A stretch of DNA of 11,815 bases. It comes from Pseudomonadota bacterium. GTDB taxonomy: Bacteria > Pseudomonadota > Alphaproteobacteria > Rhizobiales > Xanthobacteraceae. Positions within the stretch are counted from its first letter, which is position 1, and every line of letters starts with the position of its first letter. Under the pieces are notes generated by a model. The model searched no databases. It was not told the DNA's origin and was given only the letters and a program-made list of their open reading frames with translations. The stretch is from the NCBI GenBank assembly GCA_023430245.1, contig JAEZBA010000438.1, positions 1 to 11,815 of the forward strand. Direction: 5' to 3'. Position numbers and translations under genes: made by a program. Shown here one piece after another: positions 5,551 to 11,815 of this stretch.

Positions 5551-6552
5551 ATGAAAAATGCGCCGATGATGGGCCCAGCCGGCTTTCCCGGCGGCGAAAA
5601 GCCGTCGCTTCGGGTGATTCTCTGCTCACCGCGCGGTTTCTGCGCGGGCGTGGTGCGAGCCATCGATTCGGTGGAGCGCACGCTCGCGCTGTATGGTCCG
5701 CCGGTCTATGTCCGCCACGAGATCGTGCACAACCGCTATGTGGTCGACAGCCTGAAAGCCAAGGGGGCGATTTTCGTCGAGGAACTGGATGAGATCCCCG
5801 ACACCACTGCGCCGGTGGTGTTCTCCGCCCATGGCGTGCCGAAATCGGTTCCCGAGGACGCCAAGTCCCGTAATTTCATCACACTCGACGCCACCTGTCC
5901 GCTGGTGACCAAGGTTCACCGCGAAGCCGAAATCCATTTCCGCCGCGGTCGGGAGATCGTGCTGATCGGGCATGCCGGGCACCCGGAGGTGGTCGGCACC
6001 ATGGGCCAATTGCCGCAAGGCACGATCACGCTGGTTGAATCGCCCGACGACGCGCGCAGTTTCGTGCCCAAGGACCAGACCAACCTCGCCTATGTGACCC
6101 AGACCACCCTGTCGGTCGCGGACGCCGCCGAACTTGTGGACATCCTGAAGGCGCGGTTCCCCGCGATCGTAGGGCCGCACAAGGACGACATCTGCTACGC
6201 CACCACCAATCGTCAGGAGGCGGTGAAGCTGGTGGCGCCGCTGGTCGAGGCCATGGTGGTGGTCGGTGCGCCGAATTCTTCCAATTCGCAGCGGCTGAAG
6301 GAAGTCGCCGAACGCGCCGGGTGCCCCTATGCGGTGCTGGTGCAGCGCGCCGCCGATATCGACTGGAGCAAATTCCAGCATATCGCGTCGCTTGGCGTCA
6401 CCGCCGGCGCCTCGGCGCCGGAAGTGCTGGTCGAGGAAGTGCTGGATGCGTTCTCCGAACGCTATGCGCTGAATGTGGAGACCATGTCGGCTGCCGACGA
6501 AGACGTGTTCTTCCCGCTGCCGCGCCCGTTGCGCACCGAAGCGGCGGAGTAA
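5551..6552 (+). CDS. ispH: 4-hydroxy-3-methylbut-2-enyl diphosphate reductase
   Basis: A 333-residue IspH (LytB), the last enzyme of the MEP pathway, which reduces HMBPP to IPP and DMAPP using a [4Fe-4S] cluster in the cytoplasm. The three cluster cysteines are present: Cys31 (SPRGFCAGVVRAI), Cys116 (LDATCPLVTKVH) and Cys215 (DDICYATTNRQEAV). The substrate-binding His60 (EIVHNRYVV), His94 (SAHGVPKS) and His144 with Glu146 (GHPEV), and the TQTTLSV, APNSSNSQRL and GVTAGASAPE motifs, are all intact. The start is uncertain: ATG at 5551 is used, but ATGs at 5566 and 5569 are possible and none has a clear Shine-Dalgarno. A 7-codon frame (5531-5554) ends in an ATGA overlap with the 5551 start. thrB follows after 4 nt. 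Confidence 0.96.
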   Translation: MKNAPMMGPAGFPGGEKPSLRVILCSPRGFCAGVVRAIDSVERTLALYGPPVYVRHEIVHNRYVVDSLKAKGAIFVEELDEIPDTTAPVVFSAHGVPKSVPEDAKSRNFITLDATCPLVTKVHREAEIHFRRGREIVLIGHAGHPEVVGTMGQLPQGTITLVESPDDARSFVPKDQTNLAYVTQTTLSVADAAELVDILKARFPAIVGPHKDDICYATTNRQEAVKLVAPLVEAMVVVGAPNSSNSQRLKEVAERAGCPYAVLVQRAADIDWSKFQHIASLGVTAGASAPEVLVEEVLDAFSERYALNVETMSAADEDVFFPLPRPLRTEAAE

Positions 6553-6556
6553 AGCG

Positions 6557-7534
6557 GTGGCGGTCTATACCGATGTCCCGGCCGAAGAGCTGGATGCATT
6601 TCTCGCGCGCTACGAGATCGGCAAGCTATTGTCCTACAAGGGCATCGCCGAGGGCGTGCAGAACTCCAATTTCCTGCTGCATACCGATGCCGGCTATTTC
6701 ATCCTGACGCTGTATGAGCGGCTGGTCGAGGTCGCGGACATTCCGTTCTTCATCGGACTGATGGAGCATCTGGCGCTGCGCGGCATCAATTGCCCGCAGC
6801 CGGTGCGCATGCGCGACGGCAATACCTTAGGCGAGTTATGCGGCCGGGCCGCTGCGATCGTGACTTTCCTCGACGGCGTATGGATGCGCCGGGTCGAGGC
6901 GCGCCATTGCACGGCCGTGGGCGAGGCGCTGGCGAAACTGCATCTGGCGGGCGCGGATTTCAAAGCTCATCGCGGCAATGCACTGGCGGTGCCGAAACTG
7001 CGGCCGTTGTTCGACTCCTGCGCCGACCGTATCGATACCATCCAGCATGGCATGCTGGCCGTGATCAGCGACGAACTCGACCATCTCGAAGTCGCATGGC
7101 CGAGTGGCTTGCCGGACGGCGTGATCCATGCCGATCTGTTTCCGGACAATGTGTTCTTTCTCGGCGAGCGCCTGTCCGGGCTGATCGATTTCTATTTCGC
7201 CTGCAACGACATGTTCGCCTACGACGTCGCAATCTGTCTCAATGCCTGGTGCTTCGAGAACGATCATTCCTACAACGTCACCAAGGGCCGCGCATTACTG
7301 CAAGCCTATGCCAGGGTGCGGCCGCTGACCGATGCCGAACTGAACGCGCTGCCGCTCCTGGCGCGCGGCGCGGCGCTGCGCTTCCTAGCGACCCGCGTGG
7401 TCGACTGGCTGAACGTGCCGCCGGGCGCGCTGGTGCGGCCGAAGGCGCCGCAGGAATATTTCCGCAAGCTGCGCTTCCACCAGCACGTTCGGAGCGTAGA
7501 CGATTACGGCATCAAGGCGCGGGAGCTTGCGTAA
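6557..7534 (+). CDS. thrB: Homoserine kinase, aminoglycoside-phosphotransferase-fold type
   Basis: A 325-residue homoserine kinase of the APH-fold (ThrB type II) family common in Alphaproteobacteria. It phosphorylates L-homoserine with ATP, the committed step to threonine. The N-terminus (AVYTDVPAEELDAFLARYEIGKL...SYKGIAEGVQNSNF) is characteristic. The kinase catalytic loop HAD193LFPDN198VFF and the metal-binding Asp211 in GLIDFYFACND are intact, and the length is normal. The start is GTG at 6557, the conserved beginning of the family, with GGAG (6546-6549) 7 nt upstream inside the end of ispH. In-frame starts further upstream lie within ispH and are rejected. The 4-nt spacing shows co-transcription with ispH. 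Confidence 0.95.
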   Translation: MAVYTDVPAEELDAFLARYEIGKLLSYKGIAEGVQNSNFLLHTDAGYFILTLYERLVEVADIPFFIGLMEHLALRGINCPQPVRMRDGNTLGELCGRAAAIVTFLDGVWMRRVEARHCTAVGEALAKLHLAGADFKAHRGNALAVPKLRPLFDSCADRIDTIQHGMLAVISDELDHLEVAWPSGLPDGVIHADLFPDNVFFLGERLSGLIDFYFACNDMFAYDVAICLNAWCFENDHSYNVTKGRALLQAYARVRPLTDAELNALPLLARGAALRFLATRVVDWLNVPPGALVRPKAPQEYFRKLRFHQHVRSVDDYGIKARELA

Positions 7535-7626
7535 GCGGGACCGTCAGTGGCCTCGTCGAACCACAGCTTCCAGCACAATATCCTCCGGAAAATCTGCTTC
7601 CATGAACCTGCGATGAGATCGCCGCA

Positions 7627-8082
7627 ATGAGCCTGCCTCACGTCACCATCCACACCGATGGCGCCTGCTCGGGCAATCCCGGCCCGGGCGGCTGGGGCGC
7701 GATCCTGCAATCCGGCGGCAAGACCAAGGAATTGAAGGGCGGCGAGGCGCACACCACCAACAATCGCATGGAACTGATGGCGGCGATCTCGGCGCTGGAG
7801 GCGCTGACCAAGCAGTGCCGCGTCGACCTCTATACCGACAGCCAGTATGTGCGGAACGGCATCTCGGCCTGGATCCATGGCTGGAAGAAGAATGGCTGGC
7901 GCACTGCCGACAAGAAGCCGGTGAAGAATGTCGACCTGTGGCAGCAACTCGACGCTGCGCTGGCGCGCCACGAGGTGACGTGGCACTGGGTCAAGGGCCA
8001 TGCCGGGCACGATCTCAACGAGCGCGCCGACGAACTGGCGCGCGCGGGCATCGCGGAGTTGCGGCTGAAGGGGAAGATGTAG
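7627..8082 (+). CDS. rnhA: Ribonuclease HI
   Basis: A 151-residue RNase HI of usual length, which cuts the RNA strand of RNA-DNA hybrids, including replication primers and R-loops. The catalytic acids Asp11 (HTDGACSGNPGPGGWG), Glu49 (NNRMELMA), Asp71 (YTDSQYV) and Asp135 (NERADELA) are present, as is His125 in VKGHAGH. The basic handle region (about residues 76-100, GISAWIHGWKKNGWRTADKKPVKN) is also intact. The gene follows thrB after 92 nt in the same direction. There is no clear Shine-Dalgarno; instead two mini reading frames (7602-7616 and 7613-7630) run into the start through ATGA overlaps. Confidence 0.96.
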   Translation: MSLPHVTIHTDGACSGNPGPGGWGAILQSGGKTKELKGGEAHTTNNRMELMAAISALEALTKQCRVDLYTDSQYVRNGISAWIHGWKKNGWRTADKKPVKNVDLWQQLDAALARHEVTWHWVKGHAGHDLNERADELARAGIAELRLKGKM

Positions 8083-8091
8083 CTGCGGTGT

Positions 8092-8166
8092 CGGTCAGGC
8101 TGTTCCGGCCATCCTGTCGAGCCATCCAGATCGAATGCACGGAGCGCGCGGAACAGCGTCCGACCG
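8092..8166. repeat. Long inverted repeat in the gap after rnhA
   Basis: A perfect 9-bp pair, GCTGTTCCG (8099-8107) and CGGAACAGC (8149-8157), encloses 41 nt. It is extended by CGGTC (8092-8096) pairing with GACCG (8162-8166). It occupies almost the whole gap between the rnhA stop and the stop of the small minus-strand frame, so it may separate two convergent transcripts. No T run follows. Confidence 0.35.
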
Positions 8167-8168
8167 GA

Positions 8169-8354
8169 CTAAGATGCCTGCTCGACCTGCGTCAGAATGA
8201 AGCCGGTGATGCCGGAACCGACCGCAACCATGGCGGCGGCGGACAGAGTGACGACGATTTCGCCGGCAGGCAGCGTCGCCAGAAACCCGAGTAAAAACCC
8301 GAGGCTCCCATGCATGAGGGGATGCAGCGGCGCGTTCATGAGAGGCGAACGCAC
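8169..8354 (-). CDS. Possible small membrane protein
   Basis: An open frame of 61 codons (GTG start at 8354; ATG alternatives at 8339 and 8315) encodes a strongly hydrophobic product. Two membrane segments are likely, GSLGFLLGFLATLPAG and IVVTLSAAAMVAVGSGITGFIL, ending in a short polar tail (TQVEQAS). The clean hydrophobic pattern differs from the Arg-rich products of chance frames in this DNA. Convergence with rnhA across a structured gap also fits a real gene. Against it, no start has a well-spaced Shine-Dalgarno. I do not recognise a family. The peroxiredoxin gene lies 155 nt upstream on the same strand. Confidence 0.45.
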   Translation of the reverse strand: MRSPLMNAPLHPLMHGSLGFLLGFLATLPAGEIVVTLSAAAMVAVGSGITGFILTQVEQAS

Positions 8355-8419
8355 GAGTTCTGCGCTCGTTCCTCAATCGTGCGGCGCGCCTGACCGGAGC
8401 CGGTGCGCCGCGAGATCGA

Positions 8420-8444
8420 CTGGCACGCGATCAAGGCGTGCCAG
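8420..8444. repeat. Perfect 9-bp inverted repeat downstream of the peroxiredoxin gene
   Basis: CTGGCACGC (8420-8428) and GCGTGCCAG (8436-8444) pair perfectly around a 7-nt loop. It lies 65 nt past the peroxiredoxin stop on the minus strand and could be a processed or Rho-associated 3' end hairpin, as no T run follows. It could equally be an operator for the small frame starting at 8354. Confidence 0.45.
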
Positions 8445-8509
8445 CTCAGTTTGAACAAGAGCGGCGATTGGCGCGGACCCGATGGCCCGCAATGACGCCG
8501 GACGGTCGA

Positions 8510-8992
8510 TTACAGCGACTTCAGCAGCGCCTCGGCGCCCGACGCATCGGCCTTGCCGGGTGCGTCCTCGATCGCCAGCGACTTCACCACGCCGTCATCC
8601 ACCACCATGCAATAGCGTTTGGAGCGGATGCCAAGTCCGCCCGCCGATGCATCCAGCTCGAGGCCGGTGGCCTTGGCGAAATCGGCGCTGCCGTCGGCCA
8701 GAAATTCGATGTCGTCGGAACCGGCCGCCGTCTTCCAGGCGCCCATCACGAACGGATCGTTGACGGCCGTCACCGCGATCGCGTCGATGCCCTTGGCCTT
8801 GATGGCCGCGGCATTGGTGACGAAGCCGGGCAGGTGGTTCTTGGTGCAGGTCGGGGTGAAGGCGCCGGGAACGGCGAACAGCACGACTTTCTTGCCCTTG
8901 AATACTTCGTCGGTGGTTTTCGGCTTCGGCCCATCCGCGGTCATGACGCGAAAGGTGGTATTGGGCAATGTGTCGCCGACCTTGATGGTCAT
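8510..8992 (-). CDS. Peroxiredoxin, Prx5/AhpE-like redoxin (atypical)
   Basis: A 160-residue peroxiredoxin of the Prx5 group, a cytoplasmic thiol peroxidase that reduces hydrogen peroxide and organic peroxides. The peroxidatic motif is complete: PGAFT46PTC49, and the activating Arg is in the IR123SKRY segment. The other cysteine is Cys128, in RYCMVVDDG. The C-terminal resolving cysteine of animal Prx5 is absent, so the enzyme probably relies on glutathione/glutaredoxin or another external thiol. The ATG at 8992 has AGAGGA (8998-9003) 5 nt upstream. The DsbD-like gene lies 100 nt upstream on the same strand. The call is firm for family; the reductant is inference. Confidence 0.93.
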   Translation of the reverse strand: MTIKVGDTLPNTTFRVMTADGPKPKTTDEVFKGKKVVLFAVPGAFTPTCTKNHLPGFVTNAAAIKAKGIDAIAVTAVNDPFVMGAWKTAAGSDDIEFLADGSADFAKATGLELDASAGGLGIRSKRYCMVVDDGVVKSLAIEDAPGKADASGAEALLKSL

Positions 8993-9092
8993 GGTGGTCC
9001 TCTTCGATTGTCACGTGGTTCGAGCGCGGCGCGAACCGGCCGCGCGGAAGGGCGCCGCAAACAGGCGATGCAAAATAGGCCGGGCGGCGGCG

Positions 9093-9953
9093 TTAGTCGA
9101 GCCGGAAGGTCGTCTCGATCGCCTCAGTGCCGGCGACCGCGGTGACCTTCAGGGTGGCGCCATTGGCATTGGCGCCGGGCGGCAGGCCGTCCAGCGCGAA
9201 GGCGAAGCGCTGCAATCCCGCGGGCGCGCCCTCGACCTTGTCGGGCACCGGCAGCGCCCAATCCGCGGTCGGACCTTCCGCAAACACCGCGACGGGGCTA
9301 CCGTCCGGTGCGGCGATATCGACCAGCACCCGCGCGGGCTTCGCGCTATTGTCGCGGTGGACGGCCTTGACCGAGAGCGGCGCATCGGCGCCGAGCGGCT
9401 GGGCGCGCGGCACGGTCTGTTCGGCTTTGGCGATCTCGGAGCCTTGGGTAGCGCCGCCCTTGATCGTCAGTTCGCCCTTGGCCTGGACAGGGATGCAGAC
9501 CTTCTCGCAGATGGCGTAATCGAGGGTGAGGCGCAGGACCACCGGCTTGCCGGCATCCTTGGGCACGACGCTCAGCGGGAACAGCACGTTGTCGCGATAA
9601 CCGATGAAACTGCCATCGGCGTCGGTAAAACGCTGCGGCGCTGGCCATGCCACTTGCACGGATTTCAGATTTTCGGATTTGGTGAAGTCGAAATGTGGCG
9701 GAACACCGGAATCGCCGGGATAGCGCCAATAGGTCTTCCAGCCGGGCGCCAGGCGGATTTCGACGCCGGCGCGCAGCACCGGCGCGTCCTCTGCCGCCTT
9801 GGTTCCTCCTGCGACAACCCGCATGGCGGCGCGCGTATCGCCATGCCACGCTGACATGTCGGCGCGCGCTTGCGACAGGGGCGCAAAGCCGAGCGTGATG
9901 GCCGCGAGGCTGATTGTGGCAGCAACGGGCAGACGAATTGTGGCAAGGCGCAT
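9093..9953 (-). CDS. Secreted protein with a DsbD N-terminal-like (DsbC/DsbD alpha) domain
   Basis: A 286-residue exported protein. Residues 1-31 are a signal peptide ending Ala-Arg-Ala. The mature part resembles the periplasmic N-terminal domain of DsbD/ScsB thiol-disulfide interchange proteins, with the segments LAPGWKTYWRYPGDSG (about 68-83), FPLSV and the cysteine pair YAIC149EKVC153IPV, which in DsbD exchanges electrons with partner proteins. Unlike DsbD it has no transmembrane domain and no C-terminal thioredoxin domain: after about residue 165 comes only a beta-rich region. It is therefore a stand-alone periplasmic thiol protein whose electron donor is not visible. No clear Shine-Dalgarno precedes the ATG at 9953, but the start fits the signal peptide. 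It may share a redox function with the peroxiredoxin downstream. Confidence 0.85.
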   Translation of the reverse strand: MRLATIRLPVAATISLAAITLGFAPLSQARADMSAWHGDTRAAMRVVAGGTKAAEDAPVLRAGVEIRLAPGWKTYWRYPGDSGVPPHFDFTKSENLKSVQVAWPAPQRFTDADGSFIGYRDNVLFPLSVVPKDAGKPVVLRLTLDYAICEKVCIPVQAKGELTIKGGATQGSEIAKAEQTVPRAQPLGADAPLSVKAVHRDNSAKPARVLVDIAAPDGSPVAVFAEGPTADWALPVPDKVEGAPAGLQRFAFALDGLPPGANANGATLKVTAVAGTEAIETTFRLD

Positions 9954-10018
9954 GGCAACGATCTAGGCGTTTGGCGCGTTGAGCACCACTGAATTCACCG
10001 TGAGCTAGGGCCAAACTT

Positions 10019-10043
10019 CCCTTTCACAAGGCGGCGTGAAGGG
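10019..10043. promoter_or_regulatory. Inverted repeat upstream of yqgE
   Basis: CCCTTTCAC (10019-10027) and GTGAAGGG (10036-10043) form an 8-bp inverted repeat with one bulged T and an 8-nt spacer, ending 15 nt before the yqgE ATG. As DNA it could be an operator in the divergent region with the DsbD-like gene. As RNA it would place a hairpin beside the start codon, in a gene that has no obvious Shine-Dalgarno except the AAGGG buried in the repeat. Confidence 0.4.
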
Positions 10044-10058
10044 TTTAACCTTGGATAC

Positions 10059-10691
10059 ATGAAGATTCCGAAGAAGGGACCGGCGCGGAAGTCGCAGGGT
10101 GGCGAGCCATCGGCACGCGGCTACCTCGACGGCCAGATGCTGATCGCATCGCCATCAATGAGCGACGACCGCTTCGCCAAGACACTGGTCTATATCTGCG
10201 CGCATTCTGCGGAAGGCGCGATGGGTATCGTCGTCAACCAGCCGGCCAGTAACATCAAGTTTCCCGATCTGCTGGTGCAGCTCAACGTGGTGCCGGATGG
10301 CGATGCCATCCAGGTTGCGACCCGGCATGACGATGTCATCGTGCTAAAAGGCGGCCCGGTCGAGACCGGGCGCGGCTTCGTACTGCACTCGGCCGATTTC
10401 TTCATCGAGAATTCGACATTGCCGATCGACGATGGAATCTGTCTCACCGCGACGATCGATATCCTCAAGGCGATTGCGACCGGTGACGGTCCGGCGAGCG
10501 CGATCCTCGCACTCGGCTATGCCGGCTGGGCGCCGGGGCAGCTCGAGCAGGAAATCCAGAATAACGGCTGGCTGCATTGCGCGGCCGATCCCGAACTGAT
10601 TTTCGGCGAGCCCGAGCGCAAATACGAGAAGGCCATGCGCAAGCTCGGCATCGCGCCGGGCATGCTGTCGAGCGAAGCCGGCCACGCTTAA
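10059..10691 (+). CDS. yqgE: YqgE/AlgH family protein (DUF179)
   Basis: A 210-residue member of the YqgE/AlgH family, a widely conserved cytoplasmic family whose biochemical role is not settled; the name AlgH comes from an alginate-related phenotype in Pseudomonas. Family segments are clear: GYLDGQMLIASPSMSDDRF (about 21-39), CAHSAEGAMGIVVNQP (about 47-62), GGPVETGRGFVLHS, and LGYAGWAPGQLEQEIQNNGWL. The basic N-terminus (about 20 residues, KKGPARKSQGG) is typical of the variable extension in this group. The ATG at 10059 is the only good start before the domain. It diverges from the DsbD-like gene across a 105-nt gap and converges on the EAL gene, with 16 nt between stops. Confidence 0.93.
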   Translation: MKIPKKGPARKSQGGEPSARGYLDGQMLIASPSMSDDRFAKTLVYICAHSAEGAMGIVVNQPASNIKFPDLLVQLNVVPDGDAIQVATRHDDVIVLKGGPVETGRGFVLHSADFFIENSTLPIDDGICLTATIDILKAIATGDGPASAILALGYAGWAPGQLEQEIQNNGWLHCAADPELIFGEPERKYEKAMRKLGIAPGMLSSEAGHA

Positions 10692-10707
10692 CCGGCGTCG
10701 TCGAAGC

Positions 10708-11815
10708 CTACCGCACGAGCTCCATCCGATCGCCGGACAGCATCTTGGTCGCGGCTTCCGCTGTCATCGGCTGGCCAAAAACGAAGCCCTGCGCGTATTC
10801 GCAGCCCATGTGATAGAGCTCGACCGCATCCGAATCCGTCTCGGCGCCCTCGGCCACGGTTTCCATGCCGAGATCGTGCGCGAGCGCGATGATCGAGCGC
10901 AGGATCACCGGACGCGTGCCCTTGGCGCTCATGCGCACGAAGGACTGGTCGATCTTGATGGTGTCGAAGGGGAAGCGCTGCAGATAGGACAGCGAGGAAT
11001 GCCCGGTGCCGAAATCGTCGAGCGCCAGCCCCGCGCCGAGTTCGCGCAACCGCGACAGGATCTGCGCCGCGTGTTCGGGGTTTTCCATCACTACGGATTC
11101 GGTCAGCTCGAGCTTCAGCGTGCCGCGCATGACCGAGGAGCGCGCGAGCACGGTGCGCACGTCGCCGATCAGGTCCTGCCGCAGCAGCTGCTTCGATGAG
11201 ACGTTGACGCTCGCGAACAGGCTTTCCTGCGCGCGCAGGGTGCGCTGCCAGATGCTCAATTGCCGCGCTGTGCGTTCGAGCACGAACATGCCGAGATCGA
11301 CGATGAGTCCGATCTCTTCGGCGATGGTGATGAATTCGGCGGGTGACATGCGGCCGAGCTTCGGATGCTCCCAGCGCGATAAGGCTTCGAAGCCGGCGAT
11401 GGTGCGATCCTCCAGCCGCACGATCGGCTGGTACATGATCTTGATCTCTTCGCGCTCGATCGCGCGCCGCAATTCGGCTTCCAGCGTCAGGCGGTCAGAC
11501 TTGCGCGCACGCATCGCCGCCTTGAAGACTTCGATGCGGTCGCCGCCGATGCGCTTGGAGTGATACATCGCAAGCTCGGCGTCTTTCAGGATTTCCTCGG
11601 TGCGCGAGGACTGGCTGTCGGCGAGGCACAACCCGATCGAAGCCGTCACGAAGATCTCGCGATCGTTGAAGGTGATCGGCGCGCGGATCGTGCGGCGGAG
11701 ATTCTCCGCAAAGGCGATGATGCGGCCCGGGTCGCGTTCCGAGAGCAGGATCAGCGCGAATTGATCGCCGGACAGACGGGCCAGCGTGTCCTGAGGTTTC
11801 AGCAGGCGCGCGAGG
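10708..11815 (-). CDS. GGDEF-EAL domain c-di-GMP phosphodiesterase, C-terminal part (5' end outside window)
   Basis: The visible 368 residues begin inside a GGDEF domain and run to the stop; the frame stays open to the window edge at 11815, so the N-terminus is missing. The GGDEF signature reads ARLS15GDQF19, with Ser for the first Gly and Gln for the Glu, so cyclase activity is doubtful. The GGDEF domain ends with AELAMYHSKRIGGDR. The EAL domain (about residues 110-365) keeps the catalytic set: FE143AL, Asn204 (VNVSS), ELTES (about 236-240), Asp266-Asp267 in DDFGTG, Lys287 (IKID), Glu322 (VAEGAE) and Gln342 (QGF). It should therefore hydrolyse c-di-GMP, with the GGDEF part acting as a regulatory domain. 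A GTG at 11649 lies within the GGDEF domain and is not the start. Confidence 0.93.
   Translation of the reverse strand, partial: LARLLKPQDTLARLSGDQFALILLSERDPGRIIAFAENLRRTIRAPITFNDREIFVTASIGLCLADSQSSRTEEILKDAELAMYHSKRIGGDRIEVFKAAMRARKSDRLTLEAELRRAIEREEIKIMYQPIVRLEDRTIAGFEALSRWEHPKLGRMSPAEFITIAEEIGLIVDLGMFVLERTARQLSIWQRTLRAQESLFASVNVSSKQLLRQDLIGDVRTVLARSSVMRGTLKLELTESVVMENPEHAAQILSRLRELGAGLALDDFGTGHSSLSYLQRFPFDTIKIDQSFVRMSAKGTRPVILRSIIALAHDLGMETVAEGAETDSDAVELYHMGCEYAQGFVFGQPMTAEAATKMLSGDRMELVR

Noticed and set aside
5626..6381. A 251-codon minus-strand open frame opposite ispH
   Set aside because: ispH is unambiguous and the antisense product is His/Arg-rich without motifs.
7535..7626. A possible terminator or separate promoter between thrB and rnhA
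   Set aside because: I found no stem with a T run and no paired -35/-10 hexamers of good match; only the mini reading frames stand out.
8438..9854. Long plus-strand open frames opposite the peroxiredoxin and DsbD-like genes
   Set aside because: Both minus-strand genes have intact active-site or signal motifs; the plus-strand products show only the Arg/Gly/Ala bias of chance frames.
10692..10707. A terminator between yqgE and the GGDEF-EAL gene
   Set aside because: The 16-nt gap has no inverted repeat or T run, so any termination must lie within the opposing coding regions.
1..11815. CRISPR arrays, tRNA or rRNA genes, insertion sequences, attachment sites
   Set aside because: I saw no regularly spaced repeats, no tRNA-like cloverleaf with a T-loop sequence, no transposase or integrase motif and no flanking target duplications.

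Overview
The window reads as chromosomal DNA of a GC-rich alphaproteobacterium, most likely from the Nitrobacteraceae/Bradyrhizobiaceae group (Bradyrhizobium, Rhodopseudomonas, Nitrobacter, Afipia, Tardiphaga relatives). The evidence is the DUF1013/TrcR gene (an alphaproteobacterial family), the tight ispH-thrB pair followed by rnhA, the YqgE/AlgH protein, and a REP-like intergenic palindrome of a type familiar from this group. This placement rests on recognising the proteins by eye, not on a search. I see no rRNA, tRNA, insertion sequence, prophage gene or CRISPR array. Most of the content is housekeeping.

Layout. (1) 1-971: a bidirectional intrinsic terminator, then a minus-strand periplasmic L,D-transpeptidase gene with a signal peptide, a proline/glutamine linker and a YkuD domain. 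A 15-bp dyad lies in its promoter region. (2) 1116-3998: an accessory module. A minus-strand LysR-type regulator diverges from a plus-strand pair encoding a metallo-beta-lactamase-fold hydrolase and an orphan Tat-exported Bug/TctC-type solute-binding protein. The 94-bp divergent region holds a LysR box resembling the PcaQ site of rhizobia. (3) 3999-4147: a convergent gap with a REP-like palindrome. (4) 4148-5431, minus strand: trcR (DUF1013) with a good sigma-70-type promoter, preceded upstream by a small predicted lipoprotein. (5) 5432-8082, plus strand: ispH (isoprenoid synthesis), thrB (threonine synthesis) and rnhA. ispH and rnhA lack clear Shine-Dalgarno sequences and both are preceded by tiny reading frames whose stop overlaps the start as ATGA. 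(6) 8083-9953, minus strand: a possible 61-residue membrane protein, a Prx5-type peroxiredoxin, and a secreted stand-alone protein resembling the N-terminal domain of DsbD. (7) 10059-10691, plus strand: yqgE. (8) 10708-end, minus strand: the C-terminal part of a GGDEF-EAL protein with a degenerate GGDEF motif (SGDQF) and an intact EAL active site, cut by the window edge.

How the genes work together. The regulator-hydrolase-receptor module is the best candidate for an uncharacterised function: a regulator of a family that senses small aromatic or carboxylate ligands, next to an enzyme and a periplasmic binding protein, with no transporter membrane genes nearby. The peroxiredoxin and DsbD-like genes may share a thiol-redox theme. 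I found no clear sign of a wholly new system; the most useful leads are regulatory (dyads, a CtrA-like site, coupled mini-ORFs) and the small membrane protein.
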